Source: Paenibacillus gyeongsangnamensis (GTDB taxonomy: Bacteria; Bacillota; Bacilli; Paenibacillales; NBRC-103111). Taken from it: DNA of 64,000 nt. The position numbers and the translations under genes are program-made. The stretch covers positions 1 through 64,000 of the forward strand of contig NZ_JAQAGZ010000028.1 in assembly GCF_027533625.1 (NCBI RefSeq). The letters run 5' to 3'. Position 1 is the stretch's first letter. Every line of letters begins with the position of its first letter. The notes under the pieces are model-generated. The model was not told the DNA's origin and did no database searches. It saw nothing but the letters and a program-made list of their open reading frames with translations. Positions 17,024-24,592 of the stretch are shown here, one piece after another.

Positions 17024-17485
17024 ATGTTATTCCTTAATCAAGAATGGATCGGGAACCCGAAGGTTTCCTTCTTCTCTATCGCCATCGTATCTTTATGGCA
17101 CGGCGTCGGATATATGATGATCATTTATTTGGCGGCTCTGCAAGGAGTTCCGCAGTCGCTGCGCGAGGCGGCTATTATCGACGGGGCTACCCCTTTTCAG
17201 AATTTGATCCATATCACGCTTCCGATGATCACTCATGCACTGACGATCTGCTTCTTCCTCACGCTGAACAGTGCCTTCAAAGTTTACGAAGTCGTTTTCG
17301 GACTAACCGGCGGCGGTCCCGGCAGAAGTACGCAGGTCATCACGATGAATATATTCGAAGAAGCCTTTTCCAGCAATTTTCGCTACGGCTACGCAAGCTC
17401 CAAATCGGTTATTTTGTTCATTATGATTATGCTTGTTACTTTTGTTCAAGTCTTTGTCATGAAGAAAAGGGAGGTGGAAGCGTGA
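17024..17485 (+). pseudogene. ABC sugar permease (UgpA/LplB-like), N-terminally truncated
   Basis: The C-terminal half (about 150 residues) of a MalF/UgpA-type permease. It has NQEWIGNPKVSFFSIAIVSL, then the cytoplasmic EAA loop with the signature EAAIIDGATPFQNLIHITLP, and a final helix ending in FVMKKREVEA. Intact relatives have about 290-310 residues with six helices; the first three are missing because the upstream sequence is kinase. The frame is open to about 16985. It overlaps the next permease by four bases, as in intact pairs, so this is the original 3' end of a permease operon cut by deletion. No solute-binding protein is present. Confidence 0.87.
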
Positions 17486-18309
17486 GATTGCTGCGTCTTG
17501 GCTCGCATTTGGTCACGGCGGTTCTATCATTGTTCGCAGTTCTTTCTTTCTTCCCCTTATACATGACGGTGATTAATTCCTTGAAGACGGAAGGAGAAAT
17601 GTTCAGCTCCATCCTGTCCCTGCCGACGGTGCTGCATGTGGAGAACTTCACGAACGCCCTTCAGAAAACACAAATGCTTGGCAGTCTTGCGAATACGGTT
17701 ATTATTTCGGTAGTAGGGATCGGCGGGATTTTATTGTTTGCTTCTTTGGCGGGCTACAAGCTGTCAAGAACGCCGGGAAAGCTAAGCGGGTTTATCTTCT
17801 TTTTATTTATCGCCTCTATGCTGGTTCCATTTCATTCGATCATGATACCGCTGGTGAAAACGGCAAAGAGCCTGTCACTTCAAGGCAGTGTTTTTGGATT
17901 GGCGGTTATCTATGTCGGACTTGGAGTGAATATGGCTATATTTTTGTATCATGGGTTTGTAAAGTCTATTCCAAAAGAGCTGGAGGAATCGGCCTATTTG
18001 GACGGATGCGGCCAGTTTAGGACGTTCGGTACCATAATCCTGCCACTGCTTTTGCCGATCACCGTCACTGTCGGTATTCTTGACTTCTTATGGATATGGA
18101 ACGACTTCTTGCTTCCTCTGTTGATGCTTCAAGATGCCAATGATTATACGCTCGTTCTTTCTACGAATAAATTGTTCGGTGAATATACGAAAGATTGGTC
18201 GCTTATTTTGGCCGCTTTAGTGTTAACGGCAATACCGGTCATTATTATTTATTCGATTTTCCAGAAGTTTATTGTGTCAGGCATAGCGGAAGGTGCTGTG
18301 AAGGGATAA
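17482..18309 (+). CDS. ABC sugar permease (UgpE/MalG-like)
   Basis: A 275-residue carbohydrate ABC transporter permease of the CUT1 family with six predicted helices. It has the EAA loop ELEESAYLDGCGQFRTFGTI and LPLLLPITVTVGILDFLWIWNDFLLPL, and ends in VSGIAEGAVKG as this family typically does. It starts with GTG 17482 behind GGGAGGTG, overlapping the stop of the preceding permease fragment. It looks intact, but its partner permease is truncated and no binding protein or ATPase is nearby, so the transporter is probably not functional unless another UgpA-type subunit substitutes. Confidence 0.9.
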   Translation: MRLLRLGSHLVTAVLSLFAVLSFFPLYMTVINSLKTEGEMFSSILSLPTVLHVENFTNALQKTQMLGSLANTVIISVVGIGGILLFASLAGYKLSRTPGKLSGFIFFLFIASMLVPFHSIMIPLVKTAKSLSLQGSVFGLAVIYVGLGVNMAIFLYHGFVKSIPKELEESAYLDGCGQFRTFGTIILPLLLPITVTVGILDFLWIWNDFLLPLLMLQDANDYTLVLSTNKLFGEYTKDWSLILAALVLTAIPVIIIYSIFQKFIVSGIAEGAVKG

Positions 18310-18327
18310 CTCGCCGCAACTGCTGGA

Positions 18328-18462
18328 GACGAGACGTATCATATGATCCGTAAGGAACATGTTGAGATGATGAAGCCAAGCGAAATTTTTATAAACGCCT
18401 CCCGCGGCCAACTGGCCGACCAACCAGCTCTGGCAGAAACGCTTGAACAGCAACTCATCTAA
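18328..18462 (+). pseudogene. Fragment of a D-2-hydroxyacid dehydrogenase
   Basis: Frame 18328-18462 reads ETYHMIRKEHVEMMKPSEIF, then INASRGQLADQPALAETLEQ, and a stop. This is the NAD-binding-domain signature of D-isomer-specific 2-hydroxyacid dehydrogenases (MKP-a-fIN-aRG--vd--AL). About 45 of an expected 310-330 residues remain, directly after the permease. Confidence 0.7.
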
Positions 18463-18509
18463 GTCGTCTGAATCAACTTGAAGGTCTAGATCGAATAAGC
18501 CAAAGAGAA

Positions 18510-18550
18510 GGATAGTCGTACGGCAGTGTTGCAGCGACTATCCTTTTTTT
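18510..18550 (+). terminator. Rho-independent terminator
   Basis: 9-bp stem GGATAGTCG (18510-18518) / CGACTATCC (18535-18543) followed by seven T (18544-18550). Confidence 0.8.
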
Positions 18551-18601
18551 GTCCCGATTCTGAATGACCCAAATTTGGAGCTGCGCCGGAGTTATCAATT
18601 T

Positions 18602-19723
18602 TTAAATATCATTACCCAAAGGCAAATAAACGGTAAATGTCGTACCTTGATCAGGCTCACTCACGACGCGGATAAAACCACCGTGGGCTCTGACAAAATG
18701 ATGGGCGATGGATAATCCGAGCCCCGTACCGCCTGTATGCCGCGAGCGCGCTTCTTCCACGCGATAAAAGCGATCGAACAGGTGGGGAAGTTCTTCCGCC
18801 GGAATACCGATGCCGGTGTCCATCACCGAGACACATGCAAAAAACGCATTCCGATGGGCGGCCCGGTCTTCAATTCCAACCGTAATCTTCCCTCCACGAG
18901 GCGTGTAACGAATAGCATTGGTCAGCAAATTAATGAAAACCTGCGTGATCCGTCTCGCATCGGCCATCACGATCACCGGCTTTAAAATCGTATAAAGGCG
19001 AATTTCCAATCCGTTTTCTTCCGCTTCGTATTTCACGTCGTCCACGATTCGTTCAAGGTGTGCCGTCAGATCGAGCGGTTTGCGATCGAGCGACAACCGG
19101 CCCGCTTCTGCCAACGACAAGACATGAAGATCATCTACAAGCAGGCTCAATCGGATCACTTCATCATGAATCCGAAGCATTTCCGGCGGGACATGATGAC
19201 CGGCCTGCTGATAATTTTCCAGTTTAAGCTGCATAATGGACAGCGGCGTACGAAACTCGTGAGCGACATCGGCCACCAATCGTCTGCGGGCGTCCTCAGC
19301 TTCCCGTAGGCGAAGCGTCATTTCGTTGAATGTCTGGATTACTTTCCCGTATTCGTCTTTTGATTGTACAGGAACGCTCACCTTCAGATCCCCCTGTGCA
19401 ACGCGTTCGATAGCGGCAATGAGCTTTCGAAGGGGGAGCGTCAGTACCCCTGAAATCCATAAACTGAAGAATAGGCCGGTCGCTAAGAAAAAGCCCCATT
19501 TTCCAAGCCAAAACAATTTCATCTTGCCCATAACGTATGTTTTCAAGATCTCGATTTGTTCCCCGGGCGGGGCGTTCAAAAAAGAAGCATTGATTTCTTC
19601 CTTATGAAATTGATCGAACACAGACTCCATGTAATCCTGATTGGTTACGATATGAGAACCGCCGATAATTAGAACGAGCAGTCCTATGTAGACAAATATT
19701 TTTTGGCGTACCGTTAACGTCAT
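18602..19723 (-). CDS. Two-component sensor histidine kinase (BaeS-like)
   Basis: A 373-residue membrane kinase. It has an N-terminal helix, a short extracytoplasmic stretch (about 30-70), a second helix near 75-95, HAMP (about 95-145), H-box DVAHEFRTPLSIMQLKLENY with the phospho-acceptor His, N-box NLLTNAIRYTPRGG, G1 VMDTGIGIPAEELPHLFDRF and G2 GGTGLGLSIAHH. All ATP-binding blocks are present. It should phosphorylate the OmpR-type regulator whose stop overlaps this start by four bases (ATGA). The small periplasmic loop suggests an envelope or membrane-stress cue. Target genes are not evident; the region just upstream of the pair is decayed DNA. Confidence 0.93.
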   Translation of the reverse strand: MTLTVRQKIFVYIGLLVLIIGGSHIVTNQDYMESVFDQFHKEEINASFLNAPPGEQIEILKTYVMGKMKLFWLGKWGFFLATGLFFSLWISGVLTLPLRKLIAAIERVAQGDLKVSVPVQSKDEYGKVIQTFNEMTLRLREAEDARRRLVADVAHEFRTPLSIMQLKLENYQQAGHHVPPEMLRIHDEVIRLSLLVDDLHVLSLAEAGRLSLDRKPLDLTAHLERIVDDVKYEAEENGLEIRLYTILKPVIVMADARRITQVFINLLTNAIRYTPRGGKITVGIEDRAAHRNAFFACVSVMDTGIGIPAEELPHLFDRFYRVEEARSRHTGGTGLGLSIAHHFVRAHGGFIRVVSEPDQGTTFTVYLPLGNDI

Positions 19724-20406
19724 GATTGTTCACCGAATCGGTAACCGAAACCGTATACCGTTTGAATATAACGAGGATTGGACGGATCGTCTCCCAGCTT
19801 GCGGCGAAGATTCCGGATATGGGAATCCATTGTTCTTTCGTATCCCATGTACTCATCCTCCAAAGCCACTTTTAACAATTGCAAACGGCTGAAGACTATG
19901 CCGGGACGGGCCGCCAGCGTGAACAAAATTTTGAATTCGGTCGGTGTCAATTGGATTTCCTGACCGTCTTTGAATACCTGACATTTAGCCTCGGAAATGA
20001 TCAGGTTGTCTCTTTCCAAAAACATCGACCTATCTTCAGGTCCGCGCAAGCGGCGAAGTAAAGCTCGGATGCGCGAAGCGAGCTCACGCAAGCTGAACGG
20101 CTTCGTCAAATAATCGTCCGCGCCGATTTCCAGACCGACGATTTTATCGGATTCATCCGATCGGGCCGTGACCATAATAATACCGCAATGCGAGGTTTGC
20201 CTGATTTCGCGGCATACGTCGATGCCGCTTTTCTCGGGGAGCATCCAATCAAGCACGACGAGATCAGGCCGTTCAGACCGGGCAATCGTGAGCGCTTCCT
20301 TGCCGGTACAGGCGGTCAATACCCGAAACCCTTCACGTTGCAGATAGGAGTACATCTCCTCAAGCATGCCCGGTTCGTCCTCCACAAGCAACAATTTCGG
20401 TTCCAT
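19720..20406 (-). CDS. OmpR-family response regulator
   Basis: A 228-residue regulator. The receiver domain holds VEDEPG (acidic pair), LVVLDWMLPEKSG (phospho-acceptor Asp), MVTARS (Thr) and DYLTKPFS (Lys). A winged-helix DNA-binding domain follows, with LTPTEFKILFTLAARPG and RTMDSHIRNLRRKLGDDPSN, ending in QTVYGFGYRF. The ATG at 20404-20406 is chosen because the receiver fold starts right after it; the upstream in-frame extension of 37 codons matches nothing in the family. It is the partner of the overlapping kinase. Confidence 0.93.
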   Translation of the reverse strand: MEPKLLLVEDEPGMLEEMYSYLQREGFRVLTACTGKEALTIARSERPDLVVLDWMLPEKSGIDVCREIRQTSHCGIIMVTARSDESDKIVGLEIGADDYLTKPFSLRELASRIRALLRRLRGPEDRSMFLERDNLIISEAKCQVFKDGQEIQLTPTEFKILFTLAARPGIVFSRLQLLKVALEDEYMGYERTMDSHIRNLRRKLGDDPSNPRYIQTVYGFGYRFGEQS

Positions 20407-20552
20407 TCCAATCACATCTTTCCCATTTAATCTGCTTCCATTGTACCGCTTATGGAGATTATACCGCGAATTGGCAGGTTCTTGAAGAAATCCACGCAAA
20501 GAGAGGAAGATCTGCATAAGTTCTCGACATTTGTTGTGTAAACTGGCTGTGA

Positions 20553-21080
20553 AAGGAAAGAAATAGTCGCGAAGAACAAGAAAGAATAATCATTGAACGG
20601 GAGGATCTGTGCTTTGATCCAAAAGCCTCGACGATCAATCATATCTGGATCTGGGAGCAAGGCGGTGGCTACTTTGGGGTACCACTTACCAACTTCTTGG
20701 GGTGGTTCTTCACTGTGTATGTGTTCTTTCAATTGTTTGCCCTCTTCCTGCGTTTGCGCAGGACTGACGGCAAACAGGAGGCGTCGGCTTTTCCTAGGTC
20801 GTTCTACGCTCAGGCTATCATCATGTATGCCGTGACTGGGTTGGCATTTATTGTGGCCTATCTGTCAGACAGCGGCAATAAGCTGGTCACTGACGCGATG
20901 GGGGTGGTCTGGCATACCAGAAGCATTGCTGAGGCGGAAGCTACGGTCAGCATCTTTACGATGATCTTCGTGGCAGCTTTATCAACCGTGAAACTGCTTC
21001 AAAGGTCAGCCGTTGCTATCAACACAACAGTTGAAAAGGATCAGGTGAAACGGATGCCAGGGAAATCTCTTCAGCATTGA
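20553..21080 (+). pseudogene. C-terminal half of a CruF-like carotenoid biosynthesis protein (DUF422)
   Basis: An open frame without a good start reads EDLCFDPKAST, IWIWEQGGGYFGVPLTNFLG, WFFTVYVFFQLFALFLR. Two further hydrophobic segments and a basic tail follow. The DPxA and GGxYFGVPLTNFLGW motifs are those of the carotenoid 1',2'-hydratase-like (CruF/DUF422) membrane family of about 260-300 residues. The first half, with several helices, is missing, and an in-frame stop lies at 20550-20552. No SD or start is convincing. No carotenoid genes are nearby. I read it as a fragment, not a gene. Confidence 0.65.
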
Positions 21081-21322
21081 AATAACAAGGGAGCTTTGGA
21101 AGTCACGCTTTTGTCCATTTGGGAATTTCAGAGTTCCGGCACAGATTTTGGGCATCATGCGCGTCAGATCCATGAAATTCCCCAACGATCTCACAATTGA
21201 TGGAGCACTTCCCAATTCAGTAAAAGAAAACTTTTGCCACTTTTGCTGTCCTTGCTCGCTACTCTGCCCCTGGTGACACCTTACTTAGCACCACCACCAT
21301 TTTTGCTCCTCATTTAGTGTCT

Positions 21323-21557
21323 CACCACCCCTCGATTGTTGTCGATCTCCAACCTCCCGTCTTTCATAAATGCGGTCAGCTTCTCCCACTGGTTCAAGCT
21401 GATGCAGCAGGTACGTTTTCATGGCTTCAACCAGCGGGAGCAGCCACAGCTCCGCTCCGTACATCATCCAGTTTGCCATCGATTGCCAAGATAGGGTAAA
21501 GCCCAGCCTCGCAAACTGCTGTTCTTGCCGGTAGACGGCAGGCTGTCCATATAAATA
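21323..21557 (-). mobile_element. IS66-family transposase remnant with internal deletion
   Basis: The minus strand encodes YGQPAVYRQEQQFARLGFTL, then SWQSMANWMMYGAELWLLPL and a helix up to MKTYLLHQ. This is the central RQE-RQ-G--LS-Q-MANWM motif of IS66 TnpC. It then jumps, with a frame change near 21395, to NQWEKLTAFMKDGRLEIDNN, the C-terminal DGR--IDNN motif. Roughly 150 intervening residues, including catalytic acidic positions, are missing. The upstream TnpA/TnpB and ends are not seen. Confidence 0.75.
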
Positions 21558-21567
21558 TAACAATTGA

Positions 21568-21589
21568 TATATCTATAAAAATAGATATA
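21568..21589. promoter_or_regulatory. Palindromic operator upstream of the ArsR gene
   Basis: Perfect inverted repeat TATATCTAT-AAAA-ATAGATATA ending nine bases before the ArsR start. It overlaps the likely promoter and is a typical autoregulatory site position. Confidence 0.7.
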
Positions 21590-21597
21590 ATAAAGTT

Positions 21598-21909
21598 ATG
21601 GATACTATGATGATCTTTAAAACGTTGTCCAATGAAACCCGCATGCAAATTTTGGAATGGTTGAAAAAGCCGGATGCAAATTTTGGGCCGCAATTGTATT
21701 TGCCGCCGGATGCCGACTTCAAAGGAGGGATATGTGTAGGAAGCATTCAGGAAAAAACGGGGCTGGCCCAATCCGTCATTTCCAGCTATTTGATGTTGAT
21801 GAAGAAAGCCGGACTTCTCGAATCCAGACGTTTCGGGCAATGGACCTATTACCGGAGAAATGAAGAAACCATTCGTAAATTTGCCGATTTTATCAAAAAT
21901 GAAATGTAG
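21598..21909 (+). CDS. ArsR-family HTH repressor
   Basis: A 103-residue winged-helix regulator. It has FKTLSNETRMQILEWLKKPD as the ArsR-type first helices, a recognition region GSIQEKTGLAQSVISSYLML, then the wing LESRRFGQWTYYRRN. The CVC metal-binding box of metal sensors is absent (a single Cys in GGICVGS), so a small organic ligand or redox cue is more likely than arsenic. No strong SD precedes ATG 21598; the operator comes to within nine bases, so the transcript may be nearly leaderless. It is followed by a hairpin, a second operator-like repeat and an MFS exporter, suggesting that it represses the exporter. Confidence 0.85.
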   Translation: MDTMMIFKTLSNETRMQILEWLKKPDANFGPQLYLPPDADFKGGICVGSIQEKTGLAQSVISSYLMLMKKAGLLESRRFGQWTYYRRNEETIRKFADFIKNEM

Positions 21910-21910
21910 G

Positions 21911-21947
21911 ACAGGCAGCCTCAATGATGAGGCAGCCTGTTTATTTG
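21911..21947 (+). terminator. Hairpin between ArsR and MFS genes
   Basis: 13-bp arms 21911-21923 and 21928-21940 with one mismatch and a 4-base loop, then TTATTTG. It probably terminates or attenuates arsR transcripts, leaving the MFS gene with its own promoter. Confidence 0.65.
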
Positions 21948-21953
21948 CAACAG

Positions 21954-21983
21954 TATATCTATAAATATGGATATATAGATAAA
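21954..21983. promoter_or_regulatory. Second ArsR operator-like repeat before the MFS gene
   Basis: TATATCTAT (21954-21962) and ATAGATAAA (21975-21983) are the same half-sites as at 21568-21589 (one exact, the other 7 of 9) with a 12-base spacer instead of 4. The ArsR product could therefore control both genes. Confidence 0.5.
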
Positions 21984-21995
21984 AGGAAAAGTTCT

Positions 21996-23198
21996 ATGGA
22001 GGAGAGAAATGTGAAAAGAAACGGTCCCCTGTTTTTCATTGCGTTAGGCATCTTTGGCATTATTAATACAGAGCTTGGCGCAGTCGGCATTTTGCCGATG
22101 ATCATGGAAAAGTATAACGTGACAGTGCCCCAGGCCGGAATGCTTGTGAGTTCATTTGCGCTTATTATTGCCCTGTTCGGCCCTTGGATGACGCTCTTGC
22201 TGTCAAGGTGGAATCGGAAAACGGTACTGACGGGCATTCTGGTTCTATTTGCCGTCTCCAATTTGGTTTCTGCTTTTGCTCCGAACTTTCATGTTCTTCT
22301 GGCTTTTCGAATGATTCCCGCTTTCTTTCATCCGGTTTATTTTTCCATTGCCTTTGTACTAGCCTCTGTATTGTCAGAACAGGAACGGGCCGCACAGGCG
22401 AGCGCAAAAGTATTTCTGGGGGTCAGTTTGGGCATGGTGCTGGGGATTCCGCTTACTTCCTATATTGCGAATCAATTTTCGCTCGGGTCCGCGTTTATCT
22501 TTTCGGCAATTGTGAATGGCGTTGCGTGTCTTGGCATAGGCGTCATGGTTCCATCCTTGTCCGGCAACAAGGAAACGAGCTCTATTGGAGGACAACTTGC
22601 GGTATTGCGAAAGCCCGCTTTGTGGCTGAACATCGGTGCTGCCTGTTTCATACTCGCCGCGATGTTTTCCGTGTATAGTTATTTTGCTGAATATTTGGGA
22701 CAGCACTTAGACATGAGCGGGAAGCTGATCAGCATGATGCTCGTGGTTTTCGGCATCAGTGGTGTGGCAGGCAACTGGTATGCGGGAAAGCTGTTAAGCC
22801 ATCATATGTTGAGAACCGTGCTGCTATATCCTGTTGCATTAGGGATGTGCTATATCCTTCTTTATTATGCGGAATCATCCCTTATTTGGATAAGTGGAAT
22901 TATTGTTGTGTGGGGAGCCGTGCATACGAGCGGACTTATTGTCAGTCAAATTTGGCTGACATCGGAGGCCCCCGAAGCTCCTGAATTTGTGAATAGTTTG
23001 TATGTTTCCTTTGCAAATTTAGGAGTCACAATCGGAACGACATCAGGAGGCTGGCTTATTTCCCGTGCCGGAACAGGGGAAGTCGTTTGGAGCGGTTTGC
23101 TTTTTGCTGTTCTGTCCATTCTGTGCATTGTCGTAAAAACCATTTATTTTGTGAACGTTAAGTCAAATGTAAAATCTATGGTTTCGGAAGAAGCTTGA
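21996..23198 (+). CDS. MFS drug/metabolite exporter (DHA1-like)
   Basis: A 400-residue major facilitator with twelve predicted helices. It shows the DHA1/AraJ-like opening PLFFIALGIFGIINTELGAVG, a motif A-like LLSRWNRKTVLTGIL loop after helix 2, and AFRMIPAFFHPVYFSIAFVL in helix 4. Export of a drug or small metabolite by proton exchange is expected. ATG 21996 has AAAGGA at good spacing. GTG 22011, five codons later, is served by the stronger GGAGG (21998-22002) and may be the true start. It ends in a terminator shared with the convergent AraC gene. Confidence 0.87.
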   Translation: MEERNVKRNGPLFFIALGIFGIINTELGAVGILPMIMEKYNVTVPQAGMLVSSFALIIALFGPWMTLLLSRWNRKTVLTGILVLFAVSNLVSAFAPNFHVLLAFRMIPAFFHPVYFSIAFVLASVLSEQERAAQASAKVFLGVSLGMVLGIPLTSYIANQFSLGSAFIFSAIVNGVACLGIGVMVPSLSGNKETSSIGGQLAVLRKPALWLNIGAACFILAAMFSVYSYFAEYLGQHLDMSGKLISMMLVVFGISGVAGNWYAGKLLSHHMLRTVLLYPVALGMCYILLYYAESSLIWISGIIVVWGAVHTSGLIVSQIWLTSEAPEAPEFVNSLYVSFANLGVTIGTTSGGWLISRAGTGEVVWSGLLFAVLSILCIVVKTIYFVNVKSNVKSMVSEEA

Positions 23199-23214
23199 AG
23201 GAATAGCAGACTAT

Positions 23215-23238
23215 AGCCTGCCGAATCGGCAGGCTTTT
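23215..23238. terminator. Bidirectional terminator between MFS and AraC genes
   Basis: 9-bp stem AGCCTGCCG / CGGCAGGCT (23215-23223, 23227-23235) followed by TTTT. The convergent AraC gene ends at the same place. Confidence 0.75.
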
Positions 23239-24467
23239 CAGTTTGCTTTGGAGTTTCGGTATTCGGAGGGAGATACTCCCTCCAACCGTTTGAAAATACG
23301 GGTGAAGTATCCGGCATCATCAAAGCCTACATATCCTGCAATCCATCCTATGGAAGCACGATCGGTTTTCAGAAGTACTTTTGCTTCTTCAATTCTTCGT
23401 TTTTGTTGATAATCGGTTAAGGTTATTCCTGTTTCTTTCTTGAATTGTCTCGACAAATGTGCCGGATGTACGTGGCAATATTCAGACAGCTGTCCCAAAT
23501 GAAGAGGTCTGCTGAAGTGAGCCATGATATATTCCGCCGCTTTTTGAACGATAGGCGAGTAGCCGGATATAGCACGGTGACGTACCAAATCACAATATTC
23601 ATCGCACATGACGCTTATTAGTTTATTGAGCGAATGGATTGTTTCGGATCGTTCGATTTGCTTGGAGAATTTCTCGGAAATTTGATGAAGGAAGACAGGC
23701 TGGACTCTTCCGTTCTCTGCTGCGATTCGAAATAGTGTATTTAAAATGATGATCGAATTTCTCATGGCCCTTACCGGTTGATTAGGAAACCTTTCAGAGA
23801 AATCGAATAAATTTTTCACTTTAGTGATCGTTTGTTTTAACTTTGCTTTATCGCCCTGCTCAATGGCTCGCATCATTTCTTTTTCGATTTTATATCTTAA
23901 TGCGATGACTTCGATATAAGAATCATCGGATTGCTTTAGCATAAGCTCAACATCCATTTTTTGCGACGAATCAGGTGAATTCGGGTTGATCTCCAAAATC
24001 TGAAGGGAAGCCTGACGGATAGAAACGGCTCTATCCAAGATATTAGAGATGCTTTGTATTTTGGACCTGCCGATTAGTTTTAATCCCTGGTAAAATGCCT
24101 CCAATTCAATACGTTTTTGTTGATCGATTTTGATTTTAGCTTCGAATTTAGTGATGTCGGGGACTTGAATTAAGAAAGGACCGTTAACTAAAATTTTCGG
24201 TTCTTCGCCCTTCATCTGGAGTAGTTTGGCTAAATAGGAAAGACCCCATTCATTGGTAAACATGCAAATTTGCTCAGGCGATCGCTTCGCTTCCGTACCA
24301 AGCAGGAGGAAGTCTTTCTGCTGCACCTCTTGCATAAATTCAGGCAAAGGATCACGCTCATGCAGCAATTGAATCGAACCGTTGTTGTTCAATATCACGG
24401 TATTGATATCAGTTAAGTGAAATATCGTCAGACTGATGTTTGTTATTTGAAAAGGCTGAACCATCAT
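23238..24467 (-). CDS. AraC-family regulator of the glucuronide operon
   Basis: A 409-residue regulator. The C-terminal 100 residues are the double helix-turn-helix of AraC/XylS proteins: AEYIMAHFSRPLHLGQLSEY, HPAHLSRQFKKETGITLTDY, IGWIAGYVGFDDAGYFTRIF, KRLEGVSPSEYR. The first 300 residues are not a simple cupin; they are a larger sensor of the kind seen in Paenibacillus regulators, with no membrane helix. ATG 24467 (the second of two) has AAGGAGG upstream on the minus strand. It is divergent from the beta-glucuronidase gene and probably activates it in response to a glucuronide or glucuronate. Confidence 0.88.
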   Translation of the reverse strand: MMVQPFQITNISLTIFHLTDINTVILNNNGSIQLLHERDPLPEFMQEVQQKDFLLLGTEAKRSPEQICMFTNEWGLSYLAKLLQMKGEEPKILVNGPFLIQVPDITKFEAKIKIDQQKRIELEAFYQGLKLIGRSKIQSISNILDRAVSIRQASLQILEINPNSPDSSQKMDVELMLKQSDDSYIEVIALRYKIEKEMMRAIEQGDKAKLKQTITKVKNLFDFSERFPNQPVRAMRNSIIILNTLFRIAAENGRVQPVFLHQISEKFSKQIERSETIHSLNKLISVMCDEYCDLVRHRAISGYSPIVQKAAEYIMAHFSRPLHLGQLSEYCHVHPAHLSRQFKKETGITLTDYQQKRRIEEAKVLLKTDRASIGWIAGYVGFDDAGYFTRIFKRLEGVSPSEYRNSKAN

Positions 24468-24519
24468 CTTTATCCTCCTTAAATTATGTCAATATTGTCC
24501 CATTAGTGCAAATATAGTA

Positions 24520-24569
24520 CTGACCATGAATGAGCATGTTTAGTATAATCTTTGTTGTAAACAGTTACA
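24520..24569 (+). promoter_or_regulatory. Promoter and cre-like element of the glucuronidase operon
   Basis: CTGACC (24520-24525), 18 bases, TATAAT (24544-24549), then TGTAAACAGTTACA (24556-24569). The last matches the CcpA cre consensus TGWAANCGNTNWCA except for A in place of G at its centre. A roadblock or initiation-blocking cre at the start site would give glucose repression. Confidence 0.6.
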
Positions 24570-24592
24570 ATATTAAATAAGGAGCAGGGACC

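Noticed and set aside
17044..17480. A 421-codon frame whose first part lies before GTG 17482
   Set aside because: The first 146 codons are out of frame with the permease fragment and read as Arg/His-rich nonsense; the true permease starts at GTG 17482.
21006..21215. 69-codon minus-strand frame beside the CruF-like fragment
   Set aside because: No SD and no family resemblance; it overlaps the fragment and looks like a chance frame in decayed DNA.
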